A stretch of 43,764 nucleotides of DNA from Candidatus Heimdallarchaeota archaeon (GCA_019058275.1 JAHLVW010000079.1:1-43764); one strand, 5' to 3'; shown: positions 7,354 through 16,541, counted from the first letter of the stretch. Numbers and translations are program-made. The notes: a model not told the origin generated them from the sequence alone.

Positions 7354-7554
7354 AATATTGGTGAAGAGACTTTTGATATTCTGGGAATTGATGATATTTC
7401 CACAGACAAGGAATTAACAGTTATTGTAAAAGACAAACAAGGCTCTGAAAAGAAGTTCAAAGTACTTGCAAGATTAGATTCATAAGTAGAGGTCGAATAT
7501 TACAAAAACAGTGGCATATTACATAAAGTATTAAGAACTATGATAAGTGAATGA
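7354..7554 (+). pseudogene. C-terminal remnant of aconitase
   Basis: Plus-strand frame reading NIGEETFDILGIDDIS, then DKELTVIVKDKQGSEKKFKVLARLDS, stop, then VEVEYYKNSGILHKVLR and a final TGA at 7552-7554. This matches the end of aconitate hydratase (the GEETFDI block, the TV..DG...F.V..R.D strand and the EVEYYR.GGIL..VLR tail). An in-frame TAA at 7483-7485 interrupts it and another stop lies just before at 7351-7353; no start or upstream aconitase domain is found, the preceding space being taken by the SRP RNA gene. It is therefore a decayed fragment of a citric-acid-cycle gene. The remaining interval 7203-7353 shows nothing recognisable. Confidence 0.75.
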
Positions 7555-7567
7555 TTTATTCAATCAT

Positions 7568-8575
7568 TTACTTGCATTTTTTGAAGAGCGTTTCCAACAT
7601 CTGACAACCTTTGCAAATTTTACTGCTTGATGGTTCAGAGCATATCTTACATAGTTGAATGGTTTCCTTTTCGTTGTCATTGTTTTTAGTAGTCAATAAT
7701 TCTTCTGAACATTTTTTACTAATAGTTTCCATGCTATTTCTAATTGAGTTCAAAGTACCTGGGTATTTCGCTTCAATTTCAGTGACAAAATTTCTAACAT
7801 CCAGACGCATTGCTTCTACTGCATAAGGACATTCAGTTGTGTGATAAGTTATCTCATTGTAGAAAGCATATAAAACAACATCACGTTCAGCAACATTTTG
7901 CAATGGTTTCACTCTAGGTACAAATAATTCATGAACCTTTTCGGGTTTAAGATCTCCTCTCAAGAGTTTATTTGCATCTCCACGTAACAGATTTAACATA
8001 ATTGTTTGTGAGACATCATTCAGATTATGACCTGTAGCTACTTTATCACCATCTAATTTCCTTGCAGCAATATTTAATGCTTTTCTACGAAAAACTCCAC
8101 AAAATGAACATGGTCGATGTTGGATCAATTTTGTTTGTCGTGTTGAAGGTAGTTTTGCTTGTAATTCTCTAGAACGAGTAACGATATCATCTAATGAATA
8201 ACCAAACAAATCCTTGAATGAAAATAGATGAAATTCAATATCAAGCCTTTTTGCATTCATTTCAGCTATAGGTAAACCGTCTTCGCGATAATTGGATATA
8301 CCTTCATCTATACAGACAGCAATCAATTCAGAAGGGAACTTGTGTTCAATTTTAGATAGAACATCTAGTAAAATAGTGCTATCTTTACCACCAGATAATC
8401 CAACAATGATTCGATCATTTCTTTTGAAAAATTTCTTTTGTCCAATCGTTTTTTTGACAGTAGCAATCACCCATTTTGAGAAGCAGTCCTTGCATAGGTA
8501 TCTTCCATCAATTCTGCGATATGTTACTGCTGGTTTTTTATCGCATGCATAACATATTGGAGGTTGATTGCTCAT
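7568..8575 (-). CDS. ttuA: TtuA/Ncs6-family tRNA 2-thiolation enzyme
   Basis: A 335-residue ATP-pyrophosphatase of the TtcA/TtuA superfamily, predicted to adenylate and thiolate tRNA uridine (C2 of U54 or the wobble U34, depending on subfamily). In order: N-terminal zinc finger Cys8-x2-Cys11 and Cys28-x2-Cys31; PP-loop SGGKDS at 61-66; Cys156-x2-Cys159 (PCSFC) and Cys249, the three ligands for the catalytic Fe-S cluster; TGHNLND at 181-187; and a C-terminal finger with CKIC and CKGC. All key residues are present. A ubiquitin-like sulfur carrier is the usual partner, but none is encoded nearby. Starts with ATG at 8575; the S2P-like gene ends 46 nt before it and may be co-transcribed (same strand). 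Confidence 0.93.
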   Translation of the reverse strand: MSNQPPICYACDKKPAVTYRRIDGRYLCKDCFSKWVIATVKKTIGQKKFFKRNDRIIVGLSGGKDSTILLDVLSKIEHKFPSELIAVCIDEGISNYREDGLPIAEMNAKRLDIEFHLFSFKDLFGYSLDDIVTRSRELQAKLPSTRQTKLIQHRPCSFCGVFRRKALNIAARKLDGDKVATGHNLNDVSQTIMLNLLRGDANKLLRGDLKPEKVHELFVPRVKPLQNVAERDVVLYAFYNEITYHTTECPYAVEAMRLDVRNFVTEIEAKYPGTLNSIRNSMETISKKCSEELLTTKNNDNEKETIQLCKICSEPSSSKICKGCQMLETLFKKCK

Positions 8576-8620
8576 AGATTTTGGACTCCAAATTTAGTTT
8601 AAGTTAAATTTCTTTAATAA

Positions 8621-9793
8621 TTATCCGAAAGGAACAAAACCATACCTTGCAATTGGAATTATCAGAACAGCTAAGAATAAAGCTAGCGCAAGGAATCTGA
8701 AAACATCAAGGATTATTAATGCTGCTTTTTCATTTTTCATATATTGTAATAAAAAGGATGTAAGTAATTTATCACCATCTAATAGAAATGGTATGGGTAA
8801 AGCATTAAACAAAACTGATCCAAAAGCCACTACAGTAGTCCACATCAATTCTTGATTAAAGAAGTAAGGGAAAAATTTCGCTGCAAAGGAAAATTTTGGT
8901 TCTTGATATGCAGTAGTATAAACACCCAAATACCCTTGAGAATCATTTTGTGGACTCACACCTAAACGCACCTGTATAATTCCTTCTGTTGTATTTAGAA
9001 CTAAAAGTTCATTTGGACTTCTCTGATCCATATAGTTTGAAAAATCACTAATGCTTGCTAAATGAGTACCATTAACATCAAATATTGCCATTCCACGTTT
9101 AAGACCGCTAAGAGCTGCAGGAGTATCATCCACAACTTCTTGGATAAGAATTCCATCAGGAGGATGATAAAATGGAGCTAGAATATTAGGTGAAAAAATC
9201 AACAAAGGTATTGTTATTAATCCAAGAATTAAATTTGGAAACATACCAGATGCATATGTTCGCATTCTTGTTTTATGTGATGATTTAATAATATCTTCTT
9301 CGTCTGGCTCAACAAAAGCACCGAAGAACACAGCGAAGAATGCAAGACCTGTAGATTTTAACTCGACTCCATCAGCATGACTTACAACGCCATGTGCAAA
9401 CTCATGTGGAATCATAATTAATATTATTGGGATTATTAGATAAAGAGCAGTTTTAAATGAAATAGTAATACCAGGAATGATTAATCCTACAGTAGGTCCT
9501 TCTACTGGAATAACTGGTTTGAAGTAATTTGCTACACTGAAGACTAAAACTCCAATAGAAGCTAAAGTCATGAGTAAACCTACAACAATTGAAATATTGC
9601 CAAACGTTCGCCAAAATCTAGCGTATTTCTTAGCAATTCGTGTAATGAACTTATTGAAATGTTTTGTACGCATCAACAAGAATAAAGGACCAAGTGTCCA
9701 ATCAAAACGTTCATCAACTTTCAATAAACGACCTAGAACATAGACTATGAACCAAACTGCTGCAAGTATAAGTAGTGAATATATCCAGTTCAA
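8621..9793 (-). CDS. Site-2-protease-like intramembrane metalloprotease with PDZ domain (M50)
   Basis: A 390-residue polytopic membrane zinc protease that cuts substrates within or near the membrane. HEFAH at 130-134 (in IPHEFAHG) is the HExxH site, and NALPIPFLLDGDK near the C-terminus supplies the NPxPxxxxDG-type motif with the third zinc ligand. A PDZ domain lies between them at about 210-290 (VVDDTPAALSGLKRGMAIFDVNG). Hydrophobic segments occur at about 3-20, 66-90, 112-130, 180-205, 330-350 and 365-385. The start is TTG, preceded by GAGGAAATT, as no ATG fits. In bacteria and archaea such enzymes release membrane-bound regulators or clear signal peptides; the substrate here is unknown. 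Confidence 0.93.
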   Translation of the reverse strand: MNWIYSLLILAAVWFIVYVLGRLLKVDERFDWTLGPLFLLMRTKHFNKFITRIAKKYARFWRTFGNISIVVGLLMTLASIGVLVFSVANYFKPVIPVEGPTVGLIIPGITISFKTALYLIIPIILIMIPHEFAHGVVSHADGVELKSTGLAFFAVFFGAFVEPDEEDIIKSSHKTRMRTYASGMFPNLILGLITIPLLIFSPNILAPFYHPPDGILIQEVVDDTPAALSGLKRGMAIFDVNGTHLASISDFSNYMDQRSPNELLVLNTTEGIIQVRLGVSPQNDSQGYLGVYTTAYQEPKFSFAAKFFPYFFNQELMWTTVVAFGSVLFNALPIPFLLDGDKLLTSFLLQYMKNEKAALIILDVFRFLALALFLAVLIIPIARYGFVPFG

Positions 9794-9949
9794 ATCTAAT
9801 TTCCTCAGAGTATAATCTTAGAATTACTAGGTAAGACGAAGATAATAGTAGATATTTTAAAAAAGCTGTCATAAGTTTATACTTAAACTCTCGAAAAAGA
9901 AATTAAGAAGGATATTTTACAGTATTTAGTAATTGTTCAAGGTGTAATA

Positions 9950-10669
9950 ATGAAACATAAACCTTCTGGAGTAAAAACAAAAGGAATTGCAGATATTATA
10001 GATGTGAAGTATTCTAGTGAACACTGGCAATTACTTAGTAAACTAAGAGCTGATGCTCTAAGAATTATGGAAAAACTCGCACATCATAACATACAAGCAA
10101 TTCTATATGGATCCATTACTCGAGGAGATGTTTCAGAAACTAGTGATATTGATTTATTCATTCCTTACCAACTTTCATCATTCAATGTAGAATTGGCTCT
10201 CCAGCAAGAAGGATTGTCAATTTATGGTAAGAAAATTGTTCAAGCAACACCAAAACATCTGGTAAAAGCTCATATTTATCTTAGTGAAGTAATTTGTGTA
10301 ACATTTCCGTTAACATCAATAAGAGAACGTGAATTTGAGTTCATTCAATTCGGAGGTAGTGTGAATTTAGATGAACTGAAATCAGATAATCGTGTTCCTG
10401 GTGTAGATAAACGATTGCTACTAATTGAGCCAACAGATGAAGGTCATCGAGAATCACCAGTTACAGGATTTGAATCAATTGTTGCAAAGAAAGTTGGAGT
10501 AAGTGTAGGACTTGTAAGAGAAAGAGTACGAATCTTAACTACTCGAGATAAAGTAGGTAGAACTGGAGTTTATCTAGATTTTGAGTTATCACTAGATGAA
10601 AATATAGATGAAGCGTTCAAAGGTTTAAAAGACAAAGACCCAATAATTAGAAGAAGAGCCAATCAGTAA
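9950..10669 (+). CDS. Archaeal nucleotidyltransferase-domain protein
   Basis: A 239-residue protein with the polymerase-beta-type nucleotidyltransferase motif: GSITRGD at 54-60 and SDIDLF at 65-70 (Asp66 and Asp68 as metal ligands). The C-terminal half carries GFESIVAKKVGVSVGLVRERVRIL, a helix-turn-helix-like segment. It fits the uncharacterised archaeal predicted nucleotidyltransferase group (COG1665 type, from memory). The ATG has GGTGTAAT just upstream. It probably transfers a nucleotide or acts on RNA, but the substrate is unknown. Only 21 nt separate it from the radical SAM gene, so the pair is likely co-transcribed. Confidence 0.85.
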   Translation: MKHKPSGVKTKGIADIIDVKYSSEHWQLLSKLRADALRIMEKLAHHNIQAILYGSITRGDVSETSDIDLFIPYQLSSFNVELALQQEGLSIYGKKIVQATPKHLVKAHIYLSEVICVTFPLTSIREREFEFIQFGGSVNLDELKSDNRVPGVDKRLLLIEPTDEGHRESPVTGFESIVAKKVGVSVGLVRERVRILTTRDKVGRTGVYLDFELSLDENIDEAFKGLKDKDPIIRRRANQ

Positions 10670-10690
10670 AAAACTCTTGAAAAATCGCAA

Positions 10691-11827
10691 GTGATTAATG
10701 TGAAAAAGAAAATTAGAGCGCTTGAAGGAGGTTCATTTGTAAAAGGACAATTACCTCCAGGATGCATTAATTGTCGAAAAGGTGCTGAGTTATTCTTTCT
10801 CGCAACAGGAAAATGTCATGAAAATTGCTATTATTGCTCTCTATCTAAAGCAAGGCGTGGTGGAGATATAATATTAGCAAATGAACGACCAATTACTAAT
10901 TTTTCAGGAGTTATGTTAGAAACAACAAATATGAATGCTTTAGGAGCAGCTATTACTGGAGGAGATCCGCTACACTGCATTGATTTGACAGTTGACTACA
11001 TTCAGAAAATGAAAAAGGAATTTGGTGAGAAATTCCATATTCATCTATATACACCTGGCAGATATGCATCTGAGGAAAATCTGAAAAAATTATATGATGT
11101 GGGTTTAGATGAGATACGTTTTCATCCTCAAAACAAAGAACAAGAAAAAGCAATCGAAAGAGCTTTGTTCTATCCATGGTTAGTAGGGGCAGAAATTCCT
11201 GTTATTCCAGGAAATAAAAAAGAAACAATAAAGTTCCTTCAACTTCTTGAAAACCTTGAGAGAGTAAAGTTCTGCAACATGAATGAACTGGAAGCAACAG
11301 AAGCAAATTTTGAAAAACTAAAAGAAAAAGGATTAGAATTAAAAAGTGAAGATTCTTCCTCAATTGCTGGCAGTGAAGAACTGACTTTAGAAATAATGGA
11401 AGAAACTGACTTTAATATTTCACTTCACTATTGTAGCGCATTAACAAAAGATGCAGTTCAATTTAGAAATAGATTAATTCGTACTGCAAAAATTGTACGA
11501 AAACCATATGAAGAAATCCAAGATGGTATGATTGTCAAAGCAGTGTTTGAACTGCCTGAATATTTTATAGCAGAGGAATTTATTGATATTTTAATTGAAG
11601 AATATGAAGTAGAGCAAGAAATGGTATTTTTGAGGGATGACAAGAAAATTGAAACAAGTTGGTACATGGCTGATGTTCTAAAGGAAATTCTATTTAACAG
11701 ATTTGATATAGCAGATATTAGTATCATATACGAGTATCCAACTTATGGTAGAATTGTTATAGCAAAGACGTCACTACGTGAATTAGAACTTCTAGAAGGA
11801 TTAACTTCAGGCGAACAAGAGGATTGA
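10691..11827 (+). CDS. Radical SAM protein (COG2108-like)
   Basis: A 378-residue radical SAM enzyme. Cys42, Cys46 and Cys49 (KCHENCYYC) bind the 4Fe-4S cluster that cleaves S-adenosylmethionine; an additional CINC at 25-28 precedes it. ITGGDP is the SAM-contacting motif, and HIHLYTPG and VIPGNKK follow in TIM-barrel order. The last 110 residues (from about 270) form an extra domain without recognised motifs. It resembles the archaeal proteins annotated as related to pyruvate formate-lyase activating enzyme, of unknown reaction. The frame opens with GTG 10691; no clear binding site, and the GTG at 10700 is an alternative. Likely in one transcript with the preceding nucleotidyltransferase. Confidence 0.88.
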   Translation: MINVKKKIRALEGGSFVKGQLPPGCINCRKGAELFFLATGKCHENCYYCSLSKARRGGDIILANERPITNFSGVMLETTNMNALGAAITGGDPLHCIDLTVDYIQKMKKEFGEKFHIHLYTPGRYASEENLKKLYDVGLDEIRFHPQNKEQEKAIERALFYPWLVGAEIPVIPGNKKETIKFLQLLENLERVKFCNMNELEATEANFEKLKEKGLELKSEDSSSIAGSEELTLEIMEETDFNISLHYCSALTKDAVQFRNRLIRTAKIVRKPYEEIQDGMIVKAVFELPEYFIAEEFIDILIEEYEVEQEMVFLRDDKKIETSWYMADVLKEILFNRFDIADISIIYEYPTYGRIVIAKTSLRELELLEGLTSGEQED

Positions 11828-11846
11828 GCTAGCAAATACTTCCAAT

Positions 11847-11857
11847 TTTTTATAAAT
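11847..11857 (+). promoter_or_regulatory. TATA element pointing to a leaderless transcript
   Basis: TTTTTTATAAATAATAC lies with its centre about 27 nt before the ATG at 11879, so transcription should begin at or next to the start codon. No Shine-Dalgarno sequence is seen, consistent with a leaderless mRNA. Confidence 0.5.
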
Positions 11858-11878
11858 AATACAAACATAGCTATTGGC

Positions 11879-12538
11879 ATGAATCCTCAAAATAAAGATA
11901 AAATAACATTCATCATTGCTTTAATTTTAGGAACAATATTACTAGCGGGAATTATTCTTGCAGTAGATTTCCTTTATGCAGGGATTCAAGAGCGATTTTT
12001 CGAAAACATAAGTCCGAGTTATGAACCAAATATCGAATTAGCAAATAGAGTAATCATAGCAAGCTCATTATCGATTTTTTGTGGTTTTGTAATATATGTT
12101 GCAATTGTTTGGTTTATTACTCGTTCAGAAAAAATCAAATTACAACTCGAAAATGAAAGAGTCCTTGATCAAGAGGGAAGTATAAATTTCCGATTGTTCC
12201 AATATGAAATCTCTAGTTCAATAAAAGTTCTAAGAGATTTATTTGCTTATTTAGTGATAATAGTACTAATATCCGGATTGTTCAGTTTCTTAAGATTCAT
12301 TTGGATATTTAGTAAATATCGATCTTATAATCAATTGTTTATTGAATATTATTTGGGCAATTTCACATCTATGGGTATCAGCATTACTCTATACCTTGCG
12401 TTAGGTTTTATGATTAATTATATTGTAATAACATCTCTCCAAAAATATACTCGACTGAAGCATATTTCGAAAAGCTATGATACTGCTATGGAAAAGGTTC
12501 TGGATAATTTTGATAGATTAATGAAAGAAGAGCAATGA
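11879..12538 (+). CDS. Four-helix membrane protein, function unknown
   Basis: A 219-residue integral membrane protein not recognised as a known family. Hydrophobic helices are at about 9-32, 59-83, 118-144 and 165-187; both ends are probably cytoplasmic, with a polar loop at 84-117. The C-terminal tail (about 190-219) is charged and helical. Its TATA-to-ATG spacing suggests a leaderless mRNA. Downstream, after 53 nt, comes a small winged-helix-like protein; the two might form a sensor and regulator pair, but nothing in the sequence proves this. Confidence 0.75.
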   Translation: MNPQNKDKITFIIALILGTILLAGIILAVDFLYAGIQERFFENISPSYEPNIELANRVIIASSLSIFCGFVIYVAIVWFITRSEKIKLQLENERVLDQEGSINFRLFQYEISSSIKVLRDLFAYLVIIVLISGLFSFLRFIWIFSKYRSYNQLFIEYYLGNFTSMGISITLYLALGFMINYIVITSLQKYTRLKHISKSYDTAMEKVLDNFDRLMKEEQ

Positions 12539-12591
12539 TGAAGAATTTTAGCAATGAACAGTTGAAAATATGATTCGGAGTTGATGAATAA

Positions 12592-12918
12592 TTGAAACGC
12601 AGAAGCGATGATTTGGATAAATGGATAGCCATTCTATCTAAATTAGCTCAATGTGAGGATGGTTCATCCGATGACCATAAACTAGGTCTTAGTTTCTATG
12701 CTATACGTAGCTCTGCTGTAAGTGATTATCATAAACTCAATGAAATTTTGGATGATATGGAGAAGAAAGGTTTCATCCAAGTTATAGAAGAAAGTAAAAC
12801 ATCAACTGAATGGGAAGATACAACCCTCCGAAGATATAAAATTACTATTAAGGGAATGAAAACTCTTTTTGAGATATTAATTCCTGCTAGAGATGCATTA
12901 AGGAAAATTGAATACTAA
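12592..12918 (+). CDS. Small winged-helix-like protein
   Basis: A 108-residue soluble protein beginning with TTG. The layout of helices (DDLDKWIAILSKL, LGLSFYAIR, SDYHKLNEILDDMEKKGFIQVI) followed by a polar beta hairpin (ESKTSTEWEDTTLRRYKITIKG) and a last helix resembles winged-helix regulators of the PadR/MarR/ArsR sort found in archaea. No metal or ligand residues stand out. It is separate from the MFS gene (promoter TTTAAATAAG near 12941-12951). DNA binding is inferred from the fold-like pattern only. Confidence 0.65.
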   Translation: MKRRSDDLDKWIAILSKLAQCEDGSSDDHKLGLSFYAIRSSAVSDYHKLNEILDDMEKKGFIQVIEESKTSTEWEDTTLRRYKITIKGMKTLFEILIPARDALRKIEY

Positions 12919-12985
12919 TTTCTACCTCGTCTATAAAGCGAAGTTTAAATAAGATTCAGTCGATGGTTAGGCGTTAGCAAATCTT

Positions 12986-14272
12986 GTGAATGAGATGACT
13001 GAAACAGGAGAAAATAACGAACAACAACCGTATGCAGAGGAAACTAAGGATTCCAACGGATTTAAAGTTCCTTTGTTTTCTATTGCTGCTTTAGGGCAAG
13101 CAGCTACTTTTATTGCTAGAACATTTACTGGTCTTTTTGCTGTATTCATTGGAGCAACTACAACTGCACTTTCACTAATAACCTCCATAAGAAATTTGAT
13201 TCAAATGGCATTCCAAGCAACATTTGGACGGATTTCAGACAGTTTCGGTCGTAAAGTTATGATGTTTATAGGGCTTTTAGTGTCAGGTATATCGCTTGCT
13301 TTCTTTCCACTAATCCAAAATGGTTGGGTTTTGGTAATAGGAGTAGTTGGGTTTTCGGTGGGATTTGCTACTTATTATCCAGCATTCACAGCATTACAAG
13401 GAGATATAACAAACAAGAAGAATCGTGCAGGATTGATTAGCTTATTAACATTAATTGGTGCATTTGCAACTTTAATCTGGCTAGTAATTGTAGGATTCAT
13501 GGGTGAGTTTGGACAAGATGAATCAAAGGAATTTCTTATCATATTCGAGATAACTGCAAGTCTCTTCATTATTGCAGCAATTACAAGCTTGTTTTTGCCA
13601 GAACCACAAACAGAAAAGCTAAAAGAACAAAAAGCCTTTTCTCTAAGACCTGTTATAGAAAATAAAACATTCAGAAATTTCGTAATAGCAAATAGTGTTG
13701 TTGCTTTTTTCATGTCTGTAGGTTGGCCAATATTCCCAATTGTTAGAGGTTACTTTGCTACTAATAAGGAAAATAGCTGGATTTGGGCGATATTCTGTTT
13801 GTTTCAAGTAATAATACTTTTGGCAACTAGAAAAATGATAAATAAAATGAACCGTAGATTACTCCTCTTTCTTGGTAGAATTGGTATGTTCTATGTTCCA
13901 TTAAACCTTGCAATTACTATATACTGGGTACCTACTTGGTGGCACCTTGCAATTGCTGGTTCAATAAGTGGGTTGTGTAATGCATTTTACTTTGTTGGTC
14001 AGAACAGCTATATCTTAGATTGTGCTCCAGAAGCAGAAAAAGGAACATATACAGGCATTCATAACTTGTTTATTGGGTTATCAACATTTGCAGGATCATT
14101 AGTAATGGGATTAATAGCAGATCATATTATGATAGTTGATGAATGGTTTACAATCTTTGTTATTTTACTAATCATTGCTGTTGGAAGGATGTTATCATCA
14201 CTAGGATTTCTATTCATTAAAGAACCAGCAGTTCGAAGAGTTTCAACTAAACAAATAAAAGATGTAAATTAA
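12986..14272 (+). CDS. Major facilitator superfamily transporter
   Basis: A 428-residue polytopic protein with about 12 hydrophobic segments and the MFS loop 2-3 signature GRISDSFGRKVMM (consensus GxxxDRxGRR). The first 25 residues are polar and cytoplasmic. The second half includes GLCNAFYFVGQNSYILDCAPEAEKGTYTG, a common MFS stretch at the helix 10 region. It would move a small solute or drug using an ion gradient; the substrate cannot be read from the sequence. It starts with GTG at 12986 (ATG 12995 is an alternative). Convergent with the LVIVD gene; a GGAAAA/TTTTCC stem near 14291-14310 lies between them. Confidence 0.9.
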   Translation: MNEMTETGENNEQQPYAEETKDSNGFKVPLFSIAALGQAATFIARTFTGLFAVFIGATTTALSLITSIRNLIQMAFQATFGRISDSFGRKVMMFIGLLVSGISLAFFPLIQNGWVLVIGVVGFSVGFATYYPAFTALQGDITNKKNRAGLISLLTLIGAFATLIWLVIVGFMGEFGQDESKEFLIIFEITASLFIIAAITSLFLPEPQTEKLKEQKAFSLRPVIENKTFRNFVIANSVVAFFMSVGWPIFPIVRGYFATNKENSWIWAIFCLFQVIILLATRKMINKMNRRLLLFLGRIGMFYVPLNLAITIYWVPTWWHLAIAGSISGLCNAFYFVGQNSYILDCAPEAEKGTYTGIHNLFIGLSTFAGSLVMGLIADHIMIVDEWFTIFVILLIIAVGRMLSSLGFLFIKEPAVRRVSTKQIKDVN

Positions 14273-14324
14273 AGAAAAAAATAGAAAGAGGGAAAAGAAC
14301 AGTTTTTTCCAATTTCAATTGATT

Positions 14325-16367
14325 TTAATGACGTTTTTTCTTGCATATGAAGACAATGATTACAGAGAGCATTGCAAGACCAGTGAAAATAGCAAATGGA
14401 CCAATTGAAGGTAATCCTTTCGAGAGTGTTGGATTAGTTTGTAGAATTCTTGTACCATTGATATCTGCACCTAAGTAGATGTATCCATTATCAGCCCAAA
14501 TGAAAGTATGATCTCTACCATCGCTATAATTACCAATTAACTTTGGATGACCAATAATAGTAGCATCAAAGACATCAAAACGTTGGCTATTATCTAGCAT
14601 ATAGATGTATGAGTCTTCTACAAAAATATCAACTGGATCAACCCAAGTAAAGAATTGACCAACTTTTACTGGTTCAAGCAAATCAGTTGTTATGTCAATG
14701 ATATCAAATCCTTCACCAGCAGAAATTACATAAGCATATTCTTCTTCTAAATGAATGCTAATGTAGTCAGCACTAAGTCGTGTCCAATTACTGTATGGTT
14801 CAGGATTATATGGATTAGTCATGTCTACAACATGGAAGTATTCGCCAGCAGCTAGGTAGAGATAATTTTCAGCATAAGCTAAATCCCAAACATCAGGTAT
14901 CTCATCAAAAGCTAAAGCAAATTGTGGATATTCTGGATAGAAGATATCAACTACACCAAAACCATCTACACCTAATCCCACGTAGGCATAGTCATCTGAA
15001 ACACAAAGACCTTCTATAGGTCCGTTGTAAGATACATTACCTAGTTCAATTGGGTTCGTTGGATCAGAGACATCTATAATTTTCAAGTAAGTTGCTACAA
15101 ACATGTCAACTTCTAGGATGTAAGCATAGTCATCTTTAACAACTACATCATAAATTGGGTAATCAAAATTATCAAAGAATTGCCCAACTTCGACAGGATT
15201 TTCTGGGTCAGAGATATCAACGATTTCAAGATTGTAAATATCAGCAATGTAAGCATAATCGTCATCAATGAAGAAACCCCAAGAAAAACCAGCAATTTGA
15301 TCTAACCAAAGTCTGTTCATATTCATTGGGTCAGTTGCATTGATTGCTTCAATGGAATGTATGTTATAAACATAAACTTCATTGCCATTGACTAATAAAT
15401 CGTCCATTTTTAGTGAATTGAGATATTGTGAGTAGTATAATACATTGGTTTTATTACTTACATCTACAACGATCAGTCGGTCGCCTTCTTCTACGTAAAG
15501 ATAATCACCTTGTACAAAGATGTTGTTTGGACCAGTATTATTGAACGCATAGAGATCAGTTTGACTACCTACACCAGTTTTAGTTGTCCAATTCCAAACA
15601 TAAACGAAGTCTTCACTATTGAAATAGATATAATTGTCAGCATAAAAGACATCTCTTGTATTAGCAAGAAGAATACTAAACAATTGCTGTGGAGCTACAG
15701 TAGTATCTGTAATATTAATAATTCGAACTCTATCAGAATCAACAACAAAAGAGTATCCGCTATCAACTTGGAATTCACGCAGACCACCATTAAAATATCC
15801 ACCATTATACAATGGATTTTGATAAGTTGTTACATTGATACAATGGAATCCTAAATCATCTGTATAATAAACAAAATTACCTTGTCCATATATATCATAA
15901 ATTGTAATGCCAATTGAATAGTTACAAACCATATTTATACTGCTGAAATTTGTTGCATCTAGTATTTTAAAACCAGTTGCATTTGCTACGTAAATCAGAT
16001 TTCCACTAGCATAGATTCGATTACATTCATCTTCTTCCCAGGTTGTAATAACTTCTGGACCTTCAAGACTTGAAATGTTTAACACAAGGAATCCATCAAG
16101 ACCAAGTGCTAAATAAGCAAGATCTCCGTCGAAAACTACTTCGCTAATTTCTCCGTAGTTATCATCCCAAAAACCTAATTCAGTTATATTTACTGAATCT
16201 AACGGTTTTTTAGCATTAGCTACCAAATCATTTTTGCTATCTTCATTTGTTGCACCAGCAAGTAACCTAATTTGGTCTGATATAAAAAAGGGAGAAACAA
16301 AAGCAAATACTAAAATGATAGCTATCAATTTATTTTTTCGGCTTCGCAATAGATTATTCCTATTCAT
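14325..16367 (-). CDS. Secreted or membrane-anchored LVIVD-repeat protein, copy A
   Basis: A 680-residue surface protein: basic start (MNRNNLLRSRKNK) and signal-anchor at about 13-35, then beta-propeller-like LVIVD repeats over about 60-640, and a C-terminal hydrophobic segment (FAIFTGLAMLSVIIVFI) ending in KKKRH. Repeats show the cycle V-x-G-x-Y-x-Y-(V/I)-A-x-x-x-G followed by L-x-I-(I/V)-D-(I/V)-S-(D/N)-P-x-N-P, e.g. LEIVDISDPENPVEVGQFF and LKIIDVSDPTNPIELG. Such repeats are widespread in archaeal and bacterial exported proteins of unknown ligand. Many Asn-x-Ser/Thr sites fit glycosylation. AAGGCGG stands about 9 nt before the ATG. It is a tandem paralogue of the next gene (16542-18575), of nearly the same length and domain order. 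Confidence 0.9.
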   Translation of the reverse strand: MNRNNLLRSRKNKLIAIILVFAFVSPFFISDQIRLLAGATNEDSKNDLVANAKKPLDSVNITELGFWDDNYGEISEVVFDGDLAYLALGLDGFLVLNISSLEGPEVITTWEEDECNRIYASGNLIYVANATGFKILDATNFSSINMVCNYSIGITIYDIYGQGNFVYYTDDLGFHCINVTTYQNPLYNGGYFNGGLREFQVDSGYSFVVDSDRVRIINITDTTVAPQQLFSILLANTRDVFYADNYIYFNSEDFVYVWNWTTKTGVGSQTDLYAFNNTGPNNIFVQGDYLYVEEGDRLIVVDVSNKTNVLYYSQYLNSLKMDDLLVNGNEVYVYNIHSIEAINATDPMNMNRLWLDQIAGFSWGFFIDDDYAYIADIYNLEIVDISDPENPVEVGQFFDNFDYPIYDVVVKDDYAYILEVDMFVATYLKIIDVSDPTNPIELGNVSYNGPIEGLCVSDDYAYVGLGVDGFGVVDIFYPEYPQFALAFDEIPDVWDLAYAENYLYLAAGEYFHVVDMTNPYNPEPYSNWTRLSADYISIHLEEEYAYVISAGEGFDIIDITTDLLEPVKVGQFFTWVDPVDIFVEDSYIYMLDNSQRFDVFDATIIGHPKLIGNYSDGRDHTFIWADNGYIYLGADINGTRILQTNPTLSKGLPSIGPFAIFTGLAMLSVIIVFICKKKRH

Positions 16368-16395
16368 AATAACTACCGCCTTAAATCATAATACC

Positions 16396-16472
16396 CTATT
16401 CCGCATTACGATTAAAAAACGCTAACTTCTACGAAGTTTGTTTCCGTTAAAAAAAATTATTCTTTGAGCAAG
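16396..16472 (-). repeat. Duplicated upstream region, copy A
   Basis: This 77-nt block lies 28 nt before the ATG of LVIVD copy A and matches the block at 18604-18680 at about 67 of 77 positions by hand alignment, without gaps. On the minus strand it contains TTAGCGTTTTTTAAT (complement of 16408-16422), whose T/A-rich part is a likely TATA element, and AACGGAAACAAAC-like sequence further upstream that could be a regulatory site. Conservation of a non-coding block at the same spacing suggests both genes share control. Confidence 0.75.
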
Positions 16473-16541
16473 TAAAATCTGGATTTCTAAAAAGAAAAAT
16501 AAGAGAGGAAAAGAAGAATCTTTACCAATTTTCTATTTTAT

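Noticed and set aside
15510..15854. Plus-strand open frame of 114 codons inside LVIVD copy A
   Set aside because: Antisense shadow of the repeats: Ile/Ser/Thr-rich, without a binding site.
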